Shown here: positions 1 to 12,081 of the stretch, piece by piece
How positions within the stretch are numbered: position 1 is the stretch's first letter
Layout of the letters: the number at the start of each line of letters is the position of its first letter
NCBI GenBank assembly: GCA_963971225.1
Contig: OZ020267.1
Span: forward strand, 5,456,001-5,520,000
Origin: Melieria omissa
Lineage: Eukaryota; Arthropoda; Insecta; Diptera; Ulidiidae
Direction: 5' to 3'
Length of the DNA stretch: 64,000 bases
Made by a program: the position numbers and the translations under genes
The notes under the pieces: generated by a model
Database searches by the model: none
What the model was told of the DNA's origin: nothing
The model's input: the letters and a program-made list of their open reading frames with translations, nothing else

Positions 1-999
1 TCCGCGTGAGCGTCCGATCACGGCTTAATTATGTAGCGGCGCGTACGTAACCCGAAGTGATCCATTGAATACACAGCTGGAGGCGCAACTCGCTGCCCGG
101 CCGGCTGCCTGACTGACTGGTCGACTGGGTGCGCACACAAAACTTGCGGCGTAAATCTGGACTCACGCATTCAGTGCCATTCTTCGCATTGTGCTTAGCC
201 GGGCTTTGGTTTTTGGTAACTCGATTTTATTTGCTCACCAATCCCACAGCTGAGATCAACGCCCTCGATTGGCCGCTTCGCTATTTAACGCTGAACGCGC
301 TGCTTCGTGGATTATGTCATTCGCTGTGTGCCTCTTGTGATTTTTTGCTGTAGTCGTCTGAGTTATGATTTGTTGTTTTTTCTATGTAAATAACGTTGAA
401 TCGTTGGCTGCTGGTAGGCACTTTTGTGCCGACAACATCTACGCAGCTTTATGGCCACAAAATATTTTGTCAGTGTTTTGACATCATTTCTTCTTAATTT
501 TTTGTTTTCATTTTGTCTGGAGTGCTTTTTCGTCTGGAGATTAAGATCTCGAAATAAAAATTAAAACTAATTTGATTTGGGATTCAAAGGAAATTCGTAT
601 TTGATTAATACGATTTATTGTGGGATTTTTGTGCGTTGATTAGTTAGGTGAACAAATGTAATAAAATCTTCAATTTGTTTTAATTTCACAGAAATTTGTT
701 TGTGGTGTCCATAAATTATGAAAATTTGACGGTGATAATGTTTACATTTATCGACTTGAGCTTCTCTAGTTTTGGATTAGTTGGTTTTGAGAGTTGATTA
801 AATGTTTTGCTTGCAATATTTTGAAGCATGTGAGATTGTTTGAACTGATCTTAGTTGACTCATTTAGCCTTTTTGAGCTGATTTTGTAAAAGAAGAAATT
901 TGTTAATATTGAACAGTGAAATCTTTTTCCTTTGAGCTGAACAGATGTTTCCATGATCTACCCAAGAAAATTACTGACTCCTAATGTCAGAAGGAAGAG
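1..999. other. Non-coding DNA, no gene recognised
   Basis: I see no splice-framed coding segment, tRNA or mobile-element signature here. The first ~350 bases are GC-richer than what follows, which is AT-rich with T runs. The one ORF (129-353) starts at GTG and has no recognisable domain, so I do not call it. Confidence 0.5.
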
Positions 1000-2100
1000 G
1001 ATAATCATAATGTCCCACAGTCAGGCTGCAATAAAGGCTCCGAGGTCAACGAGGTTTGACTTCAAACCGGTCTGGGAGATACCAAATGTCCTCTAAGACA
1101 TTTCAAAAGATAATTGAGTGACATTACAGTGGGTCCTTGCGCACTGTGGGCACGAGGGTAGTGAGGAGTCGAACAGATTGACAAAGGAGGGGGCCGCAAG
1201 ACGACCCTATGGATCTGAACCGATCATAGGTGTCAAAGCTCATTATAGACATTGAGTCAAACAGGAATTCACAAATCGGGCTAAGTACAAATGGTTCAAC
1301 ACGGTGGGACAGCGCTGTTCCAAGTTAGTCTTTCCGGTCTATTCGGTAGGCAAATCCAAGTACCTTCTGGACCTAAGCAGAAAGGAGCTTAGGTTCCTGA
1401 CAGAAATTCTGAGCAGGCACTGGGACAGCGCTGTTCCTAGTTATTCTTTCCGGACTATTCAGTAGGCACATCCAAGTACCTTCTATGCCTAAGCAGGAAG
1501 GAGCTTAGGTTTGTGATAGAAATTCTGAGCAAGCACTGGGATAGCGCTGTTCCAAGTTATTCTTTCCGGCCTATTCAGTAGGCACATCCAAGTACCTTCT
1601 GGGCCTAAGCAGAAAGGAGCTAAGGTTCGTAACAGGAATTCTGAGCGTCTGGGAATCACAGACAGATGAGAAACTATGCAGATTTTGCAATGAAGATGAA
1701 GAAACATCTTTGTATATTATAAGTGAATGTCTCAGTCTTGCCAATCGGAGGTGCAAGTCGCTGACTTCCTGTCGCACCTCGCGGGCGATGTGGCCCTCGT
1801 ACAATGAGTGGTGATCCCGCGAGCTTATACACAAATCTCGCATGGACGTCGCTAGGCTTACGGCGGTCATCACAGTCCACTGGACCATAGGTCCACATGC
1901 GGAGAGGCTAAGCATCCCCTTCAATACCCACTGAAGGAGCTGTGAGAATTTAGATGAGAAAGAAATACCAAATTACTTCCTCTGTCACTGCCCAGCTTTG
2001 ACAAGGAAAATATTTAAGTCTCTGGGGAAACCCTTCCTTACTTGTTTGACCGATTGCTCGACAGTAAGTCTGGGGAACCTTCTTGGATACCAAACTTCTA
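1000..2100 (+). pseudogene. Decayed LOA-like non-LTR ORF2 end (RNase H + C-terminal zinc motif)
   Basis: Broken translation gives RNase H signatures: a SHSQAAIKA stretch near 1017-1045, then LQWVLAHCGHEGSEESNRLTKEGAA near 1128-1197, which matches the WVPGHxGxxGNExAD block of element RNase H. A C-terminal zinc-type motif follows (CRFCNEDEETSLYIISEC near 1675-1733), and then FLCHCPAL near 1985-2005. This order (RNase H, then a Cys/His tail) is typical of LOA-type fly elements. Stops and frameshifts run throughout, and a 116-bp segment is tandemly triplicated inside it. It is a dead copy lacking the endonuclease and the RT core. The exact clade is inferred. Confidence 0.75.
1306..1650 (+). repeat. 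116-bp tandem triplication inside the LOA-like remnant
   Basis: GACAGCGCTGTTCC recurs at exactly 116-bp spacing (starting near 1308, 1424 and 1540), each time followed by a near-identical copy of about 110 bp. Since 116 is not a multiple of three, the triplication alone breaks the reading frame. It arose after or during decay of the element. Confidence 0.85.
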
Positions 2101-2139
2101 CGGGGAGGATTTAGTTATACTACGAACCAGGTTTAGTTT

Positions 2140-2480
2140 CGGTGAGCATGTGGTATCAAAACGGCGTCTATGCGCTAATTGTGGCTTGCAGGGGGACAAC
2201 TGTGAGTCAGCCACTTGAACCAACCATAACTGAATGTCCCGCCCTTTTACAGGCAAGGAAGAATATATTGGGAAGGGAACTAATTCGGACGAGAGAATTG
2301 TCTGGAATCGCTCTGGGGAAAAATCAAGGAGTTCCAGGACAGTAACGAGGGAATTGTCTGGAATCGATCTGGGAAAAATCAAGGACTCCCAGGACAGTAA
2401 CGTAATAACGATTAGGGGATTCGACATAATAGTTCTTTTTGAACTCAGTGTCGGGTAACTGTTGCTCGACTTCCATACCA
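2140..2480 (+). pseudogene. Short non-LTR 3'-end fragment with a duplicated segment
   Basis: The translation CPALLQARKNILGRELIRTRELSGIALGKI resembles the extreme C-terminus of LOA/R1-type ORF2 (the CPAL block and the following tail). A ~55-bp piece (GAATTGTCTGGAATCG...) occurs twice, near 2298 and 2351. The bases before it (near 2150-2235) resemble the 3' end of the SINE found elsewhere in the window, with GGTATCAAAAC and then CAGCCACTTGAACCAACC. This may be a compound junction. Confidence 0.45.
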
Positions 2481-2637
2481 AATCTAATCCAATCTACCTA
2501 AGAGCGCGTCCATGTTCGCTCACAACTCAACTCTATAACACCTTCTTGTGCAATGCTAAGTAGCATCCTCAGCATCCTTAGTTTCCAAAGAAGTGTGTTG
2601 ACCTCTTCTTTTTGGCATCAGCAACTTCATATCAAAA

Positions 2638-2640
<3 letters not shown>

Positions 2641-2675
<35 letters not shown>
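2641..2675. repeat. (CT)n microsatellite
   Basis: This is an uninterrupted CT dinucleotide run of about 30 bases. Confidence 0.95.
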
Positions 2676-2676
<1 letters not shown>

Positions 2677-2754
2677 ATCAATCAATCATATCAACACTCT
2701 AAGCATGGCCAGGTACTCTTGAATCTGGTTCTTCCATTGGTGAAATCTCCCATA

Positions 2755-2910
2755 GGATTCGACGTTAAAATGTAGGTTCCCTCCCCCTCTCCCTTTCCCC
2801 ATCCACTTGAAGTCTGTCTTGTAACACATGTTGGAAAGAACAGTGTTGCATACACATTTAAAAAACAGGTGAAATATGTGGTATCACAATGGGTTTCCGA
2901 GTGTGTCGAA
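2755..2910 (+). mobile_element. 3' fragment of the tRNA-Asp-derived SINE
   Basis: The sequence follows the 3' half of the full-length SINE copy at 11715-12081: a pyrimidine-rich CCCTCTCCCTTTCCCCATCC, then ACACATGTTGGAAAGAACAGTG, then GTGGTATCACAATGGG. The tRNA-like head is missing, so this is a 5'-truncated or decayed copy. Confidence 0.75.
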
Positions 2911-2929
2911 ATTTGTACTTTCAAAAGGA

Positions 2930-5900
2930 CTCATTTTCTAGGACCGTTCATGTATTTTCTCAAAAATTTTCTCATTGATATTTTGTTTCTTCGTGTATCT
3001 CAAAGTCATCTCAAAAGGTCCGATCATCTCAAAGTCATCTCAAAAGGTCCAATCATGCATTTTCCTAACATATCACTCACTAAAACTTTGTTGCTTAGTG
3101 TATCTCAAAGGCATTTAAAAACAAAAAACGTAGTTCCTACGTGAGAGACCTTGAAAAGAATTGCGCTATGTCCGAAAACATAGCAATCTTGTACAATTTC
3201 AAGCAACTATTTAGCTGGTAATTGCTTGATTATCTCAATCCAAAGCTCATCGTTCGTCTGTGTGTGTGTGTTTACCTTCCTCCGTTGCTGCAAGTTGCTG
3301 ATCCGATGTGCGACATGCGCCTCGTATGCGTTTGCATATTTTAAAGAGTCGTGTTGTTGCTGTATGTTGTCAGTGAATGCACAACAATGCACTACATGAG
3401 CTTGTTTACAACAAAAAAATAAAGAATAAAAAACAACAAAAACAATAAACAACCGACATTGTTTAGTACAACATTGTTGTTCAATGTTTGTTAGCATTTC
3501 GCGGTCAAGGGAACAACGCATGTTGTGCAAACGATGATTGGAATGTTGTGACGATAATGAATTGAAATTTATTGCACATTTAATGGAAATTAAAGAACTG
3601 AATTCAGTTATTTCGCTTTAAAAATTTAAATAAGATTTACTTGGCGTAATTATTGAAAAATTTTGCTCTTCTTTACATTGAAGTGATTGTTTTGTGTGAT
3701 CCGCACTACTTGAATACTTTTCATAGATCAGCACTGGGTCGAGGTAAGATATCCCCTACTTACACACACACACACACACACACTCGCATTCGTTGGCCGC
3801 ATTTTGCCGCCTCGTAATGGCCATTAATAGCGGCAGTAAAATTTTAATTTATGCAGCAACTGCTGCACTTTTTGGCTTGACTGCTTGCCGACAAACATCT
3901 ACAGAATCACTTCATCCACTTGTCGAGCCACGACGCGACGTGTGCACTCAGCTCCACTCAACTGCGCGCGCCACGTTCCTGCGGTTCATTTGGGTAATGC
4001 CCCCAGGGCATAGCTGGCATTCCATTCCGGCGGTGCGGTGCGTTGCGCGCGCCAGTCGGCGACAGTTTAGTCCTTTTAGCAGACCATTTAGAGTGCAGAT
4101 TGTTTGCACATCGGCGCAATAAGCGCTCAAACACTTTGGATGCCGCATACCAGTCTCCCCACCAATTGGCTGCGCTGCGCTGAGCTGCCGCGTGCTGCCA
4201 GCACACCGCAGGCGCTCTCAACTACCACGTGTGCGTGTGTGTGTGTGTGAGTGTGCAGTTAAGTATTTAGTTTGGCATGATCGGCCAGCCTAGATAGCGT
4301 CTCGATAGCCCGCACCAATTGAATTGCCAACACCGTAAAAGGTTGTCGAAGCACTGAGCTTCAGTGCACGTTGCCAATTCGTTTTTGTGTGGTGGCCATT
4401 TTGGTGCTTTCACCTTTTTGTAGCAACAACAGCGGCAATATGGGCAATTATTTTATCATTGCACGATCGTATGTTGTACTTACACGGTTTTCATGTGGCC
4501 GTTGGTTGCATTATCCAAGAAGACTGCCAAGCTATCCGTGGCTGCTTTTGTGTTTTTTTGGCTTGCTGCGATCGGTTTAAGCCTTTCATGACAAAGGTAA
4601 ATTAAATGTTGCAGCTTATGTTGCTCTGAAGGATTTTATATGTATGTGTCTGGTTACAGAGTTATTTTTTTAGTAGTTGAAAATCATTAGGTCAACTCAG
4701 ATGCAAAATTTTTTTCATTGAAACCTTGCAAAAGTTGGAACTGAGTTGTCTGAAATCGATTTTAAAAAGGTATATATTTCAGGCTTCAGAGTAACGTTTT
4801 TGAAAGTTTTTAAAGGCGCAGAAGGCATTTTTATTTGGAGTTTTTCGACCACAACTTTTGAGCCCAATTCCATTTTAAACCATATTTGCCACCCACAATT
4901 TTTGTAGCAAACAAATATTTGGGAAAATTTAAACTCCCTTAACTTCCCCCATTTGTGCCACTAGTCTTTTTCATCCTTATTTTGTTAATCAAAAGGGTAT
5001 CATAATAAATTTTACAAATCACATCTAAAAATAAAGTGTTTAAGTTAGCCTTAAGTTAGAGTCTTGTTGGTTACTGTCCTTATTTCATATACCAAACGCC
5101 GTTAGTCGTTTTGATTCTTTTTTTTTCAGAACCAACAGGGGATCCCCTTTTTTTGATTTGATTGTTATTGGAATGACAAAACTAGTCACTTTTTAACTTT
5201 GTTTTCTGTATTTCAACAGTTCGTTACCCGTTAAGACCAAATTGTGCTTTTTATTCAAAACTAAAGTCTTTAAGGACATTTTCACATATCCTTTTGTGGA
5301 TGAAATTCAATGTAAATTATCCGAAACTAGCCAAGATTTAAGTTTTTAAAAGTTGAATATCCATGACCAAAAATGTGTGCGTAGCTTTGAAAACTAAAAC
5401 CTTCAAGGACATTTTCCATATCCTTTCTTGGATGAAATCCCAAAAGTAATCTTTACTTTTGTCTGGTTTTTCAAGTCTTTGTATAATATTCATGTTTTTA
5501 AATTTTTTAATACTCATAACAAAAAAAATTTGTGCATTCTATGCAAAAATAAAACTAAAAAAAATAAAAATAAAAAGAAGAGAAAAAGTTAAACAAATGT
5601 CCTTAAACATTATTCATATCCCTTTTGTGTATTTACTTCTACTTAATTTATTAAAAAAAGGTTAATCTTTTAATTTTTTTCTGATTTGTATGGAACATAT
5701 ATTTTTTCCAAAACCTCAACATTCTAAAATCCTTTGAAATCCTGCAAAACCTGCACTGAATATGCAGTTTTACTACTCTCGACAGTGACATTTCCCCTGT
5801 CATAGGCGATTGTTCCATGTCTGCACAGTGAGGCTGTTGCACAGTGTAATCACCGGGTTTCCACTTAACGCTCCCACACGCCGTCAAAAGCGGCTTATAA

Positions 5901-8815
5901 AGCCATTTCCAGCTGGTGGCCAACACTGCCACCCTGCGCCTCATCTCTCATTGTTCCACCAAAAACCACACAAGTCAGCGCGGAGGCATTTTGAATATGC
6001 AACGCAAGCAAAAGTGACATCCCGCGCCAATGCAGCAGCAGACTTTTCGCATTGCCAGCGGCCATACACAATAAACAAACACACGCACACATACATATCT
6101 ACATATGTACTCTGCATGAGTGTGCATGAGTGTGTGTGTGTGTAAATGCGTTGAAATAAAACACTTTCGCAGCGTACAATTTGAATAATTCGCCAAAATG
6201 GCTTTGCGTAGTGGCGAGCGGTGACGATGGGCGGTGGCGCAGAGGTGCGGTGCGACGTTGCAGAACTTGCACTGTGCCCATGTGGCGGCGCTGCATTTTC
6301 CGCACTCGCACTCGGAGCGGCGCTGCTAAAGTTTTCAACTTTATTGCCGTTGAATTGGGCTGTGCTGTGCAACAACAATAGTTTCGCTGCCGTTACGGGG
6401 GCATGGAGAGCAACTTGTCTGTGTGTGTGTGTGTGTTTGTGTGTTTATGTGCGTCCGATGATGTAAAGTGTTGCGAGTGCAACGAGTTTTTAACTTGGTT
6501 AAAATCGCCTAAAGTTTTTACGCGAATTTACAAAATACTAAAAACTAAAACAGCTGATGACGGCCGCATTGCAAGCGGGCAGGGGGGCCGTTTAAATTGA
6601 AATGGAAAATGCAACTGCAACCGAACTGCAACTGTAGGCGGCGCAATGTGGCTGCCATGGTTGCAGTTGAAGTTGCAGCTGTGGCTGGTGGCTGGTGGCC
6701 GACGTTGAGTTGTAAATTGTTTAGTGGCTTTGCAGATAACTTATTGGCTGCACTTGTTTAATTTGTGTTGTACACGAACTTAAGTAGCGCGAATTGTTGG
6801 CAAAGTAATTGCCAGATTTTATATGATTTCGAATTGCAAAATTGAATGTTTGACTTTGATTGATGTAAGTTTTTCAGTTGCAGTATTTTTTCAGTAATAA
6901 TGTAATGTGCTCGCTTCTTAAAATTAAATGAAATTTAAACTTAATTATAACCAACGAACAATGGCACAAAGACAACAATAAGCAACCAAAAGCGGATATT
7001 TTTGTTGACAAAAATACTTTCCACTCTATTTCAGTCAATGAGGCAACGTTGAGTAGTTCTAAGCAAACTCTACACAGTTCGGGTGATTCCCACTAGCAAG
7101 CAACAACAACAACAACAACTCCAGACATATGTAAATATGTACTCAGCGCATCCTGTAATATGTAATCGCCCGACTTGGTGCAATGTGATGCACAGCGCTA
7201 CTGTTTTCACGCTCGTTTACTGCGCTGCTGGTTATTGTTGTTGTTTATTACTTGACGCTCAACGCTTTGAAAGCATATAAATTATATGCGCACTGAACTA
7301 TTGCAAGTTGCTTTCTCGGCGCTGGACTGCACACAGCAGCAACAGCAGCAGCAGCAGGCAGGCAGACAGACCCACAGACAGCCACTCGGACGGACAGACA
7401 ACATTGTATCTACAAGTGCCTCAACAAAGCACTTGTTGTCTTAACGCCCCTTTGCAGTCTCCTACATACACAACAGCAACAATGTTGTTGTGTTGTGCTT
7501 TTGATGTATGTAATGCGAGTGTGTGCGTGTGTTGGTGAGGTACTCTTGCTTATCTTTGGCGATCATTTACATTTTTTGAGCATTGTTGCAGCGGGTGAGT
7601 TTGATTTTTATATCATCATTGCCATCACCAGCTCCAGTGCTCCCGCCTTCGCCACTGTTGCCATCGTTTGGGATTTTCGTTTTATGATTTAGGGCGCTTT
7701 TGTTCTTGCAGTTGCCGTCGCTATACGCCGTGTCTGTCTCTTTGTCTATGTGCCAACGTGTTTGTGAAAGTGTTTCTATGTGTGTGTGTGTGTGTGTTTG
7801 TATGCGTTTGCCTGACAAAAGGTTGTTTGCACGTTTCTTGCACAACACTCGACAGCCATTGCCATTTCCCCCACGGCGCAGACTGCCGCTGTGTCGGTTT
7901 TACACCGAAAGAGATTTATGACTTGGAAGGCAGTGTCGTAAAGTGTTTAAAAGCTAATGAATTTAATTAAAGTTGTTTAGCGGCGTAGCGTTGGAATTTT
8001 AAATTATGGGCGTCTTGTTGCGATTTGCAGATAAGTGGCCAGCGACAACCAGCAATAACAACAACAACTTCGAGTACCCATAGCGACTTGTGCGCATTGC
8101 ATTTCACGTGCAATGTGCCATTATAATTTAAATGGCTCACTTGAGCGGATTTAGCAAATGCCAAGTTGTTGTGATTTGATTTGTTTTGATTCGGCGCCGA
8201 GGCGATAATTGATGATGGTGCGTGAGTGGCTCGAAAGCAATTCGTCGCTGCTAATTGGATTGAATTAATGGTTGATTTTGTTTTTACAATATAGCAATTT
8301 GTATTATTAGCAGTTAAATTTAGAAAAACCATAACCATAAAAAGTCTTTTTAATTAACAATGTTGGCTAATGGAACTGAAGCATAAATATTAGATAAACA
8401 TTTCATAGGAAATTTTCGACAGAAGTACTAATCAACAATCTTGAATGGCATTTGCTAAGTGTTTGTTTAGAGCTTTTGTTGAACGAAGATGTAATCATGG
8501 AAGTTAATTAGTGGAAACATTCTAGTTTGTAAAAATAGATTTTCCCTCAGGCGTCGACAGCTGCCTCGGCAATGCAGTGTGAAGTCCATTAGACTCGCAT
8601 TCCAGAGATTGTGGGTTGGATTCCTATCTGGTTTCGTGCTGCACTTTTCTAAATTTCAAATTTTTCTTCATAATTGTTTCTCATCTCGTTAGCGTTTATA
8701 ACCTTTGAAAAAGCTCTTATCCTTCCCATTCCAATCAGTTGTGATGGGCAGCTCGCTGAAGATTTTCGTATCAACAACATCATAAGAAGTGCCATTTCAG
8801 ACTAACGGAATTACA
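2930..8815. other. Unique non-coding DNA with microsatellites and small direct repeats
   Basis: No exon or mobile-element protein is recognisable. A 26-bp unit containing CTCAAAGTCATCTCAAAAGG is repeated twice near 3000-3050. Diverged ~132-bp direct repeats with AAGGACATTTTC and CATATCCTTT lie at about 5256-5630. GT/CA runs occur near 4228, 6128, 6420 and 7782, and a CAA run near 7100. A weak tRNA-like box B sits near 8620. The whole is consistent with intron or spacer sequence. Confidence 0.5.
3761..3783. repeat. (CA)n microsatellite
   Basis: This is an uninterrupted CA dinucleotide tract of about 22 bases. Confidence 0.95.
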
Positions 8816-8817
8816 TA

Positions 8818-9420
8818 TCGCACACGCACTACAAAAGTGACACAACTCAAAATTTCCACTTTTCGGGCTTATGTGTTAATACTGTGAACAATGCATAAAT
8901 CTACCAATCAGCAAAAGCTCAGTATACTTTGTTGTTGTTAACTGTTGCAAAAATACAGTTAGGTCTCTCTTCATGTCAGAAGTTTGATGCTATTTGGTCG
9001 CTGCAGCTCAATGCAAAAGAGTTCCAACTCAAATTGTGTCACTTTTGATGAAATAAATTTTTGTTAAACTAAATTTGAAGCAAAATTCTGACAATTTTTG
9101 TATATATTTTTAACTATTAAAATTAATTATGAATTTTCAAAATTTTTCTTTCAACTTTTCAACTGTCATTTATAATTATTAAATTCAGAAAAAGTGACAT
9201 AACTTGAAACAATTCGGTAATTATTGAATTAAAATATCATCAAAACAGTCACAACTCAAAATTTTGAATTTTCTAGTGTAAAATAAAAAAAAATTCTTGC
9301 AACTTATCATAACGGTCTATTCGTTATTAAAAAAAATGTTTATTTAGCTCAAAAACAGTTTTTGCGTTTCCTGAAAAATAAAAAATTTTTAGTTGTGTCA
9401 CTTTTGTTGTGCGTGTGCAA
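8818..9420. mobile_element. 603-bp TA-flanked MITE
   Basis: The two ends are inverted copies of each other. The left end reads TCGCACACGCACTACAAAAG and continues with TGACACAACT. The reverse complement of the right end reads TTGCACACGCACAACAAAAG with the same continuation. A TA dinucleotide flanks each side (8816-8817 and 9421-9422), as expected for a Tc1/mariner-superfamily target site. No transposase is present. The subterminal phrase GTGACACAACT/AGTTGTGTCAC recurs in diverged form inside (near 9030, 9187 and 9247). Confidence 0.85.
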
Positions 9421-9429
9421 TATGTTGAA

Positions 9430-10475
9430 GCGCATACATCATCCAAATAAGCTCATCTAAGACACCAGTCTCTGTGTTTCTCAACAACACCCCCTGCCTT
9501 TCACATACGGTAGTATGTGAACAGTAGTGGCATCTCTCCTATGGGACAACAGATGGCAGCTCCATTATTAGTGATTAGCCAATTACCCATTCTTGCAAAA
9601 CTTGAATCGATGAATGTAATCAAAACAAGACATAAGCTTTGTTGAGGCTCTATGCTCCCAAACCAGCTCATCTGAGACACCAACCTGGGTGTTTTCCAAC
9701 ATCTCCTATCTACCAGCAACGGATGCACCGAGTGCCCTTTACACAACGAAGTAATAAAACATTCACACACGAAGGCATCTTTTCTAGGCGACAGGAGATG
9801 GCAGCTTCATCACCTGGAACTGCTAGTGATGAGCCAGTGACTCATTATTGCAGAACTTGAATCGATAAATGTAATCAAAACAAGACATAAGCTTTGTTGA
9901 GGCTCTATGCTCCCAAACGAACTCATCTGAGACACAAACCTCGCTGTTTTCCAACATCTCCTATCTACCAGCAATGGATGCACCGAGTAATACTACACAC
10001 ACCAGTAATAAAACTTTCACATACGAAGGCATCTCTTCTAGAGGAAAACAGATGGCAGCTCCATCACCTGCGACTGCTAGCGATGATCCAATTACATTTT
10101 TGCAGAACTTGAATCGATAAATGTAATCGATACAAACCATTAGCTTTGTTGAGGCTCTTTTTGCCCAAACGAGCTCATCTGAGACACAAACCTCGCTGTT
10201 TTCCAACATCTCCTATCTACCACCAATCGATGCACCAAGGCCCCTCTACACGACCCACTAATAAAACTTTCACATATGAAGACATTTCTTCTAAGGGAGA
10301 ACAGATGGAAGCTCCATCAGCTGAGACTGCTAGCGATGATCCAATTACTCATCATTGCAGAACTTCAATCGATTAATGTTACCAAAACAAACCATTAGCT
10401 TTGTCGAGGCTCTTTGTTCCCAAACGAGCTCATAAAAAAAACCAACCTCTGTGTTGAGGCTCTATGTTCCTAAGC
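9430..10475. repeat. Tandem array of ~254-bp units (about four)
   Basis: GCTTTGTTGAGGCTC recurs at 9636, 9891, 10143 and 10398 (spacings 255, 252 and 255). Each unit also carries CATCTGAGACACCAACC, TTTTCCAACATCTCCTATC and ACAGATGGCAGCTCCATCA. The ORFs inside the units are not conserved in frame between units, so I read the array as non-coding. GAGGCTCTATG plus a purine-rich A tail near 10455-10495 resembles the 3' end of the second SINE family (43556-43795). Confidence 0.85.
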
Positions 10476-10489
10476 AGAGTTATGAAGGA

Positions 10490-10985
10490 AGAAAAAATAG
10501 CATCGAGATATGACTGCTACTTAATTGCCTACCGAGATCATATTAGGACCTATTGGCAAAAGTAATCCTTTCCCATCTCCAGGTTGACGTCATTACTGCA
10601 AGTTCCTGTCTCAAAATTACTCACCGCCCTGACTCCGACACTGTTGTTAATGGAGGTCTTAACATTAGCAGATTTCTTGAGATATCCTTCTTAAAAATAA
10701 TCCCTGCTGGCTACGATCTAAGACCCCAAGCTTTTCAGTTGCTGCTCATAGACAGCATTTACTCTGTCTTTACCTCATTTACCTTGGACCCAAATTCTCA
10801 AATTCAAATTCGCAAATTCTCTTTCAGAAACGGCAAAGGCAATCGTGACATCCAGCTTTTTGCACCAAATATTTGTTCCGTGTACAAGAAGACAGTTCTT
10901 AGTCATCGATGTTTTGTTTTCGTTATGCCGCCAGGTTACCAACATTTTTTGAGGTTTGAAGAGCAAAGACAAGAGCTAAAAACTT
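10490..10985. other. No recognisable feature
   Basis: This stretch holds one open frame (10553-10990), which begins at a non-ATG codon and shows no domain I recognise. It could be a further decayed part of the neighbouring retroelement, but I have no motif to support that. Confidence 0.35.
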
Positions 10986-10989
10986 GGTG

Positions 10990-11335
10990 AATAAGGTGGC
11001 GAATGGCAGCGAGTTTTAAGTAGTGTGAGGAAGAAGACATGGACATAATAGCACAGCGAATTAACATCCAGCGGCTACGCTGGCTTGGCCATGTCTGTCG
11101 TATAGACAACGAAAAAGGTGTTCGATGCGGTAGTTGAAGGTCGACGGCGAGAAGAGAGGCCATGTCTCCGGTGGAAGGACCAAGTTGAGGAGACTTAGAT
11201 AGATGAGATGAGATGAGATAGGAGAGTTGATAGATCTCTTGGTTTGACCAACTGGAGAAGGCTCGCGCAAACCAGAGACGCCTGAAGAGAGCTTTTGCGG
11301 CAGGCGGTAACCCGGTAACGGGTTGTTAGGGCCAG
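10990..11335 (+). pseudogene. RTE/CR1-type non-LTR ORF2 C-terminal fragment
   Basis: Across frameshifts the translation gives IAQRINIQRLRWLGHVCRID, then RPCLRWKDQVEE, then TNWRRLAQTRDA and RELLRQA. This is the conserved tail found after the reverse transcriptase in many RTE/CR1-type elements (RLRWLGHV, GRPxLRWxDQVEED, NWRxLAQDRxxWRELL). A stop replaces the usual Trp before RELL, and there is a short GAGAT repeat near 11203-11222. It is a dead fragment with no RT core upstream. The clade is inferred from this tail only. Confidence 0.75.
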
Positions 11336-11339
11336 TTAA

Positions 11340-11702
11340 TTAAACAAATAAGAGGCAGAAATCTACAAATTACCATAAATCCAGTCAAAAAGGGCTCTTA
11401 GAAGGTTAAAATGTGGTGCCAATACTCAATAATTTCGCTTGCAAACATGTCTTCAGAAAATGCTAAGTCGATGTCGTCTCCATAAAAATGGAGGTTTTCG
11501 ATTGAAATGCGCTCCTTGGGTTCTCTTCTTTCTGAAATTCTTTAGCCGATTTAAAATTTATTTTCACTTAATGCATAGTCGAACCCTATCAACTTTTTAT
11601 CAAGAAAACCTATTCAAAATTTTAATTAATTTTCTTACTTCATAAATATTTGTTTGAAACATACACAAAACTATTTGAGGCCTCTACTCTATGCATATTT
11701 TG
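11340..11702. other. AT-rich spacer, nothing recognised
   Basis: I see no gene or repeat signature between the retroelement fragment and the SINE target duplication. Confidence 0.5.
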
Positions 11703-11714
11703 TACGATGCAGAG
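11703..11714. repeat. 12-bp target-site duplication, left copy
   Basis: TACGATGCAGAG is repeated exactly at 12082-12093, bracketing the SINE. Confidence 0.9.
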
Positions 11715-12081
11715 GGCCGACCTCGATAGTCCAGCGGGTAGCGCGCTAGCTTCCTATTCCAGAAGCCTTAGGTTCAATTCCTAGCTCGGGCTGGTGAAAC
11801 ACTCATCTACTTCTATCGCTATCCACATGGAGCAAATGAGACATGAAGCAATGGAAAAACCTCCAAGAGTGAAAAGAAACTGTTTACTGCCATCCGGAAT
11901 TGGCATCGAACTGTAGGTCCCCCCTTTCCCCATCCGTTTGAATTGTGTGCTCTACACATGTTGAGAAAACAGTGTTGCATGCACTTTTTAAACGGATGGA
12001 ATTTTTGGTATCAAAACTGGAGAATATAGAACCCTGAGTGTGTATCATACAGAGGCAGCCACTACAACCTATCTTCCTACC
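11715..12081 (+). mobile_element. Full-length tRNA-Asp-derived SINE (family 1 reference copy)
   Basis: The head contains RNA polymerase III promoter boxes: box A in CCTCGATAGTCCAGCGGG and box B in GGTTCAATTCC. The head resembles fly tRNA-Asp(GUC): the CCTCGATAGT start, and in sister copies a TGTCA anticodon-arm match followed by GGTTCRAATCC. A ~270-bp unrelated body follows, with GTAGGTCCCCCC, a CATCCGTTTGAA block and GTTTTGGTATC. The 3' tail is ACCT-like (CCTATCTTCCTACC) rather than poly(A). A perfect 12-bp target duplication flanks it, so the element boundaries are well supported. It has no coding capacity and would depend on the machinery of a LINE. Confidence 0.9.

Noticed and set aside
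8556..8645. Possible tRNA gene (CATTCCAGAGATTGTGGGTT, then GGATTCC)
   Set aside because: A box-B-like stretch is present, but I could not pair an acceptor stem or a clear anticodon arm. It may be a decayed SINE head.
9639..10376. Similar small ORFs in each unit of the 254-bp array
   Set aside because: The start resembles MLRLYAPK in each, but frames diverge by indels after ~40 residues, so purifying selection on a protein is unlikely.
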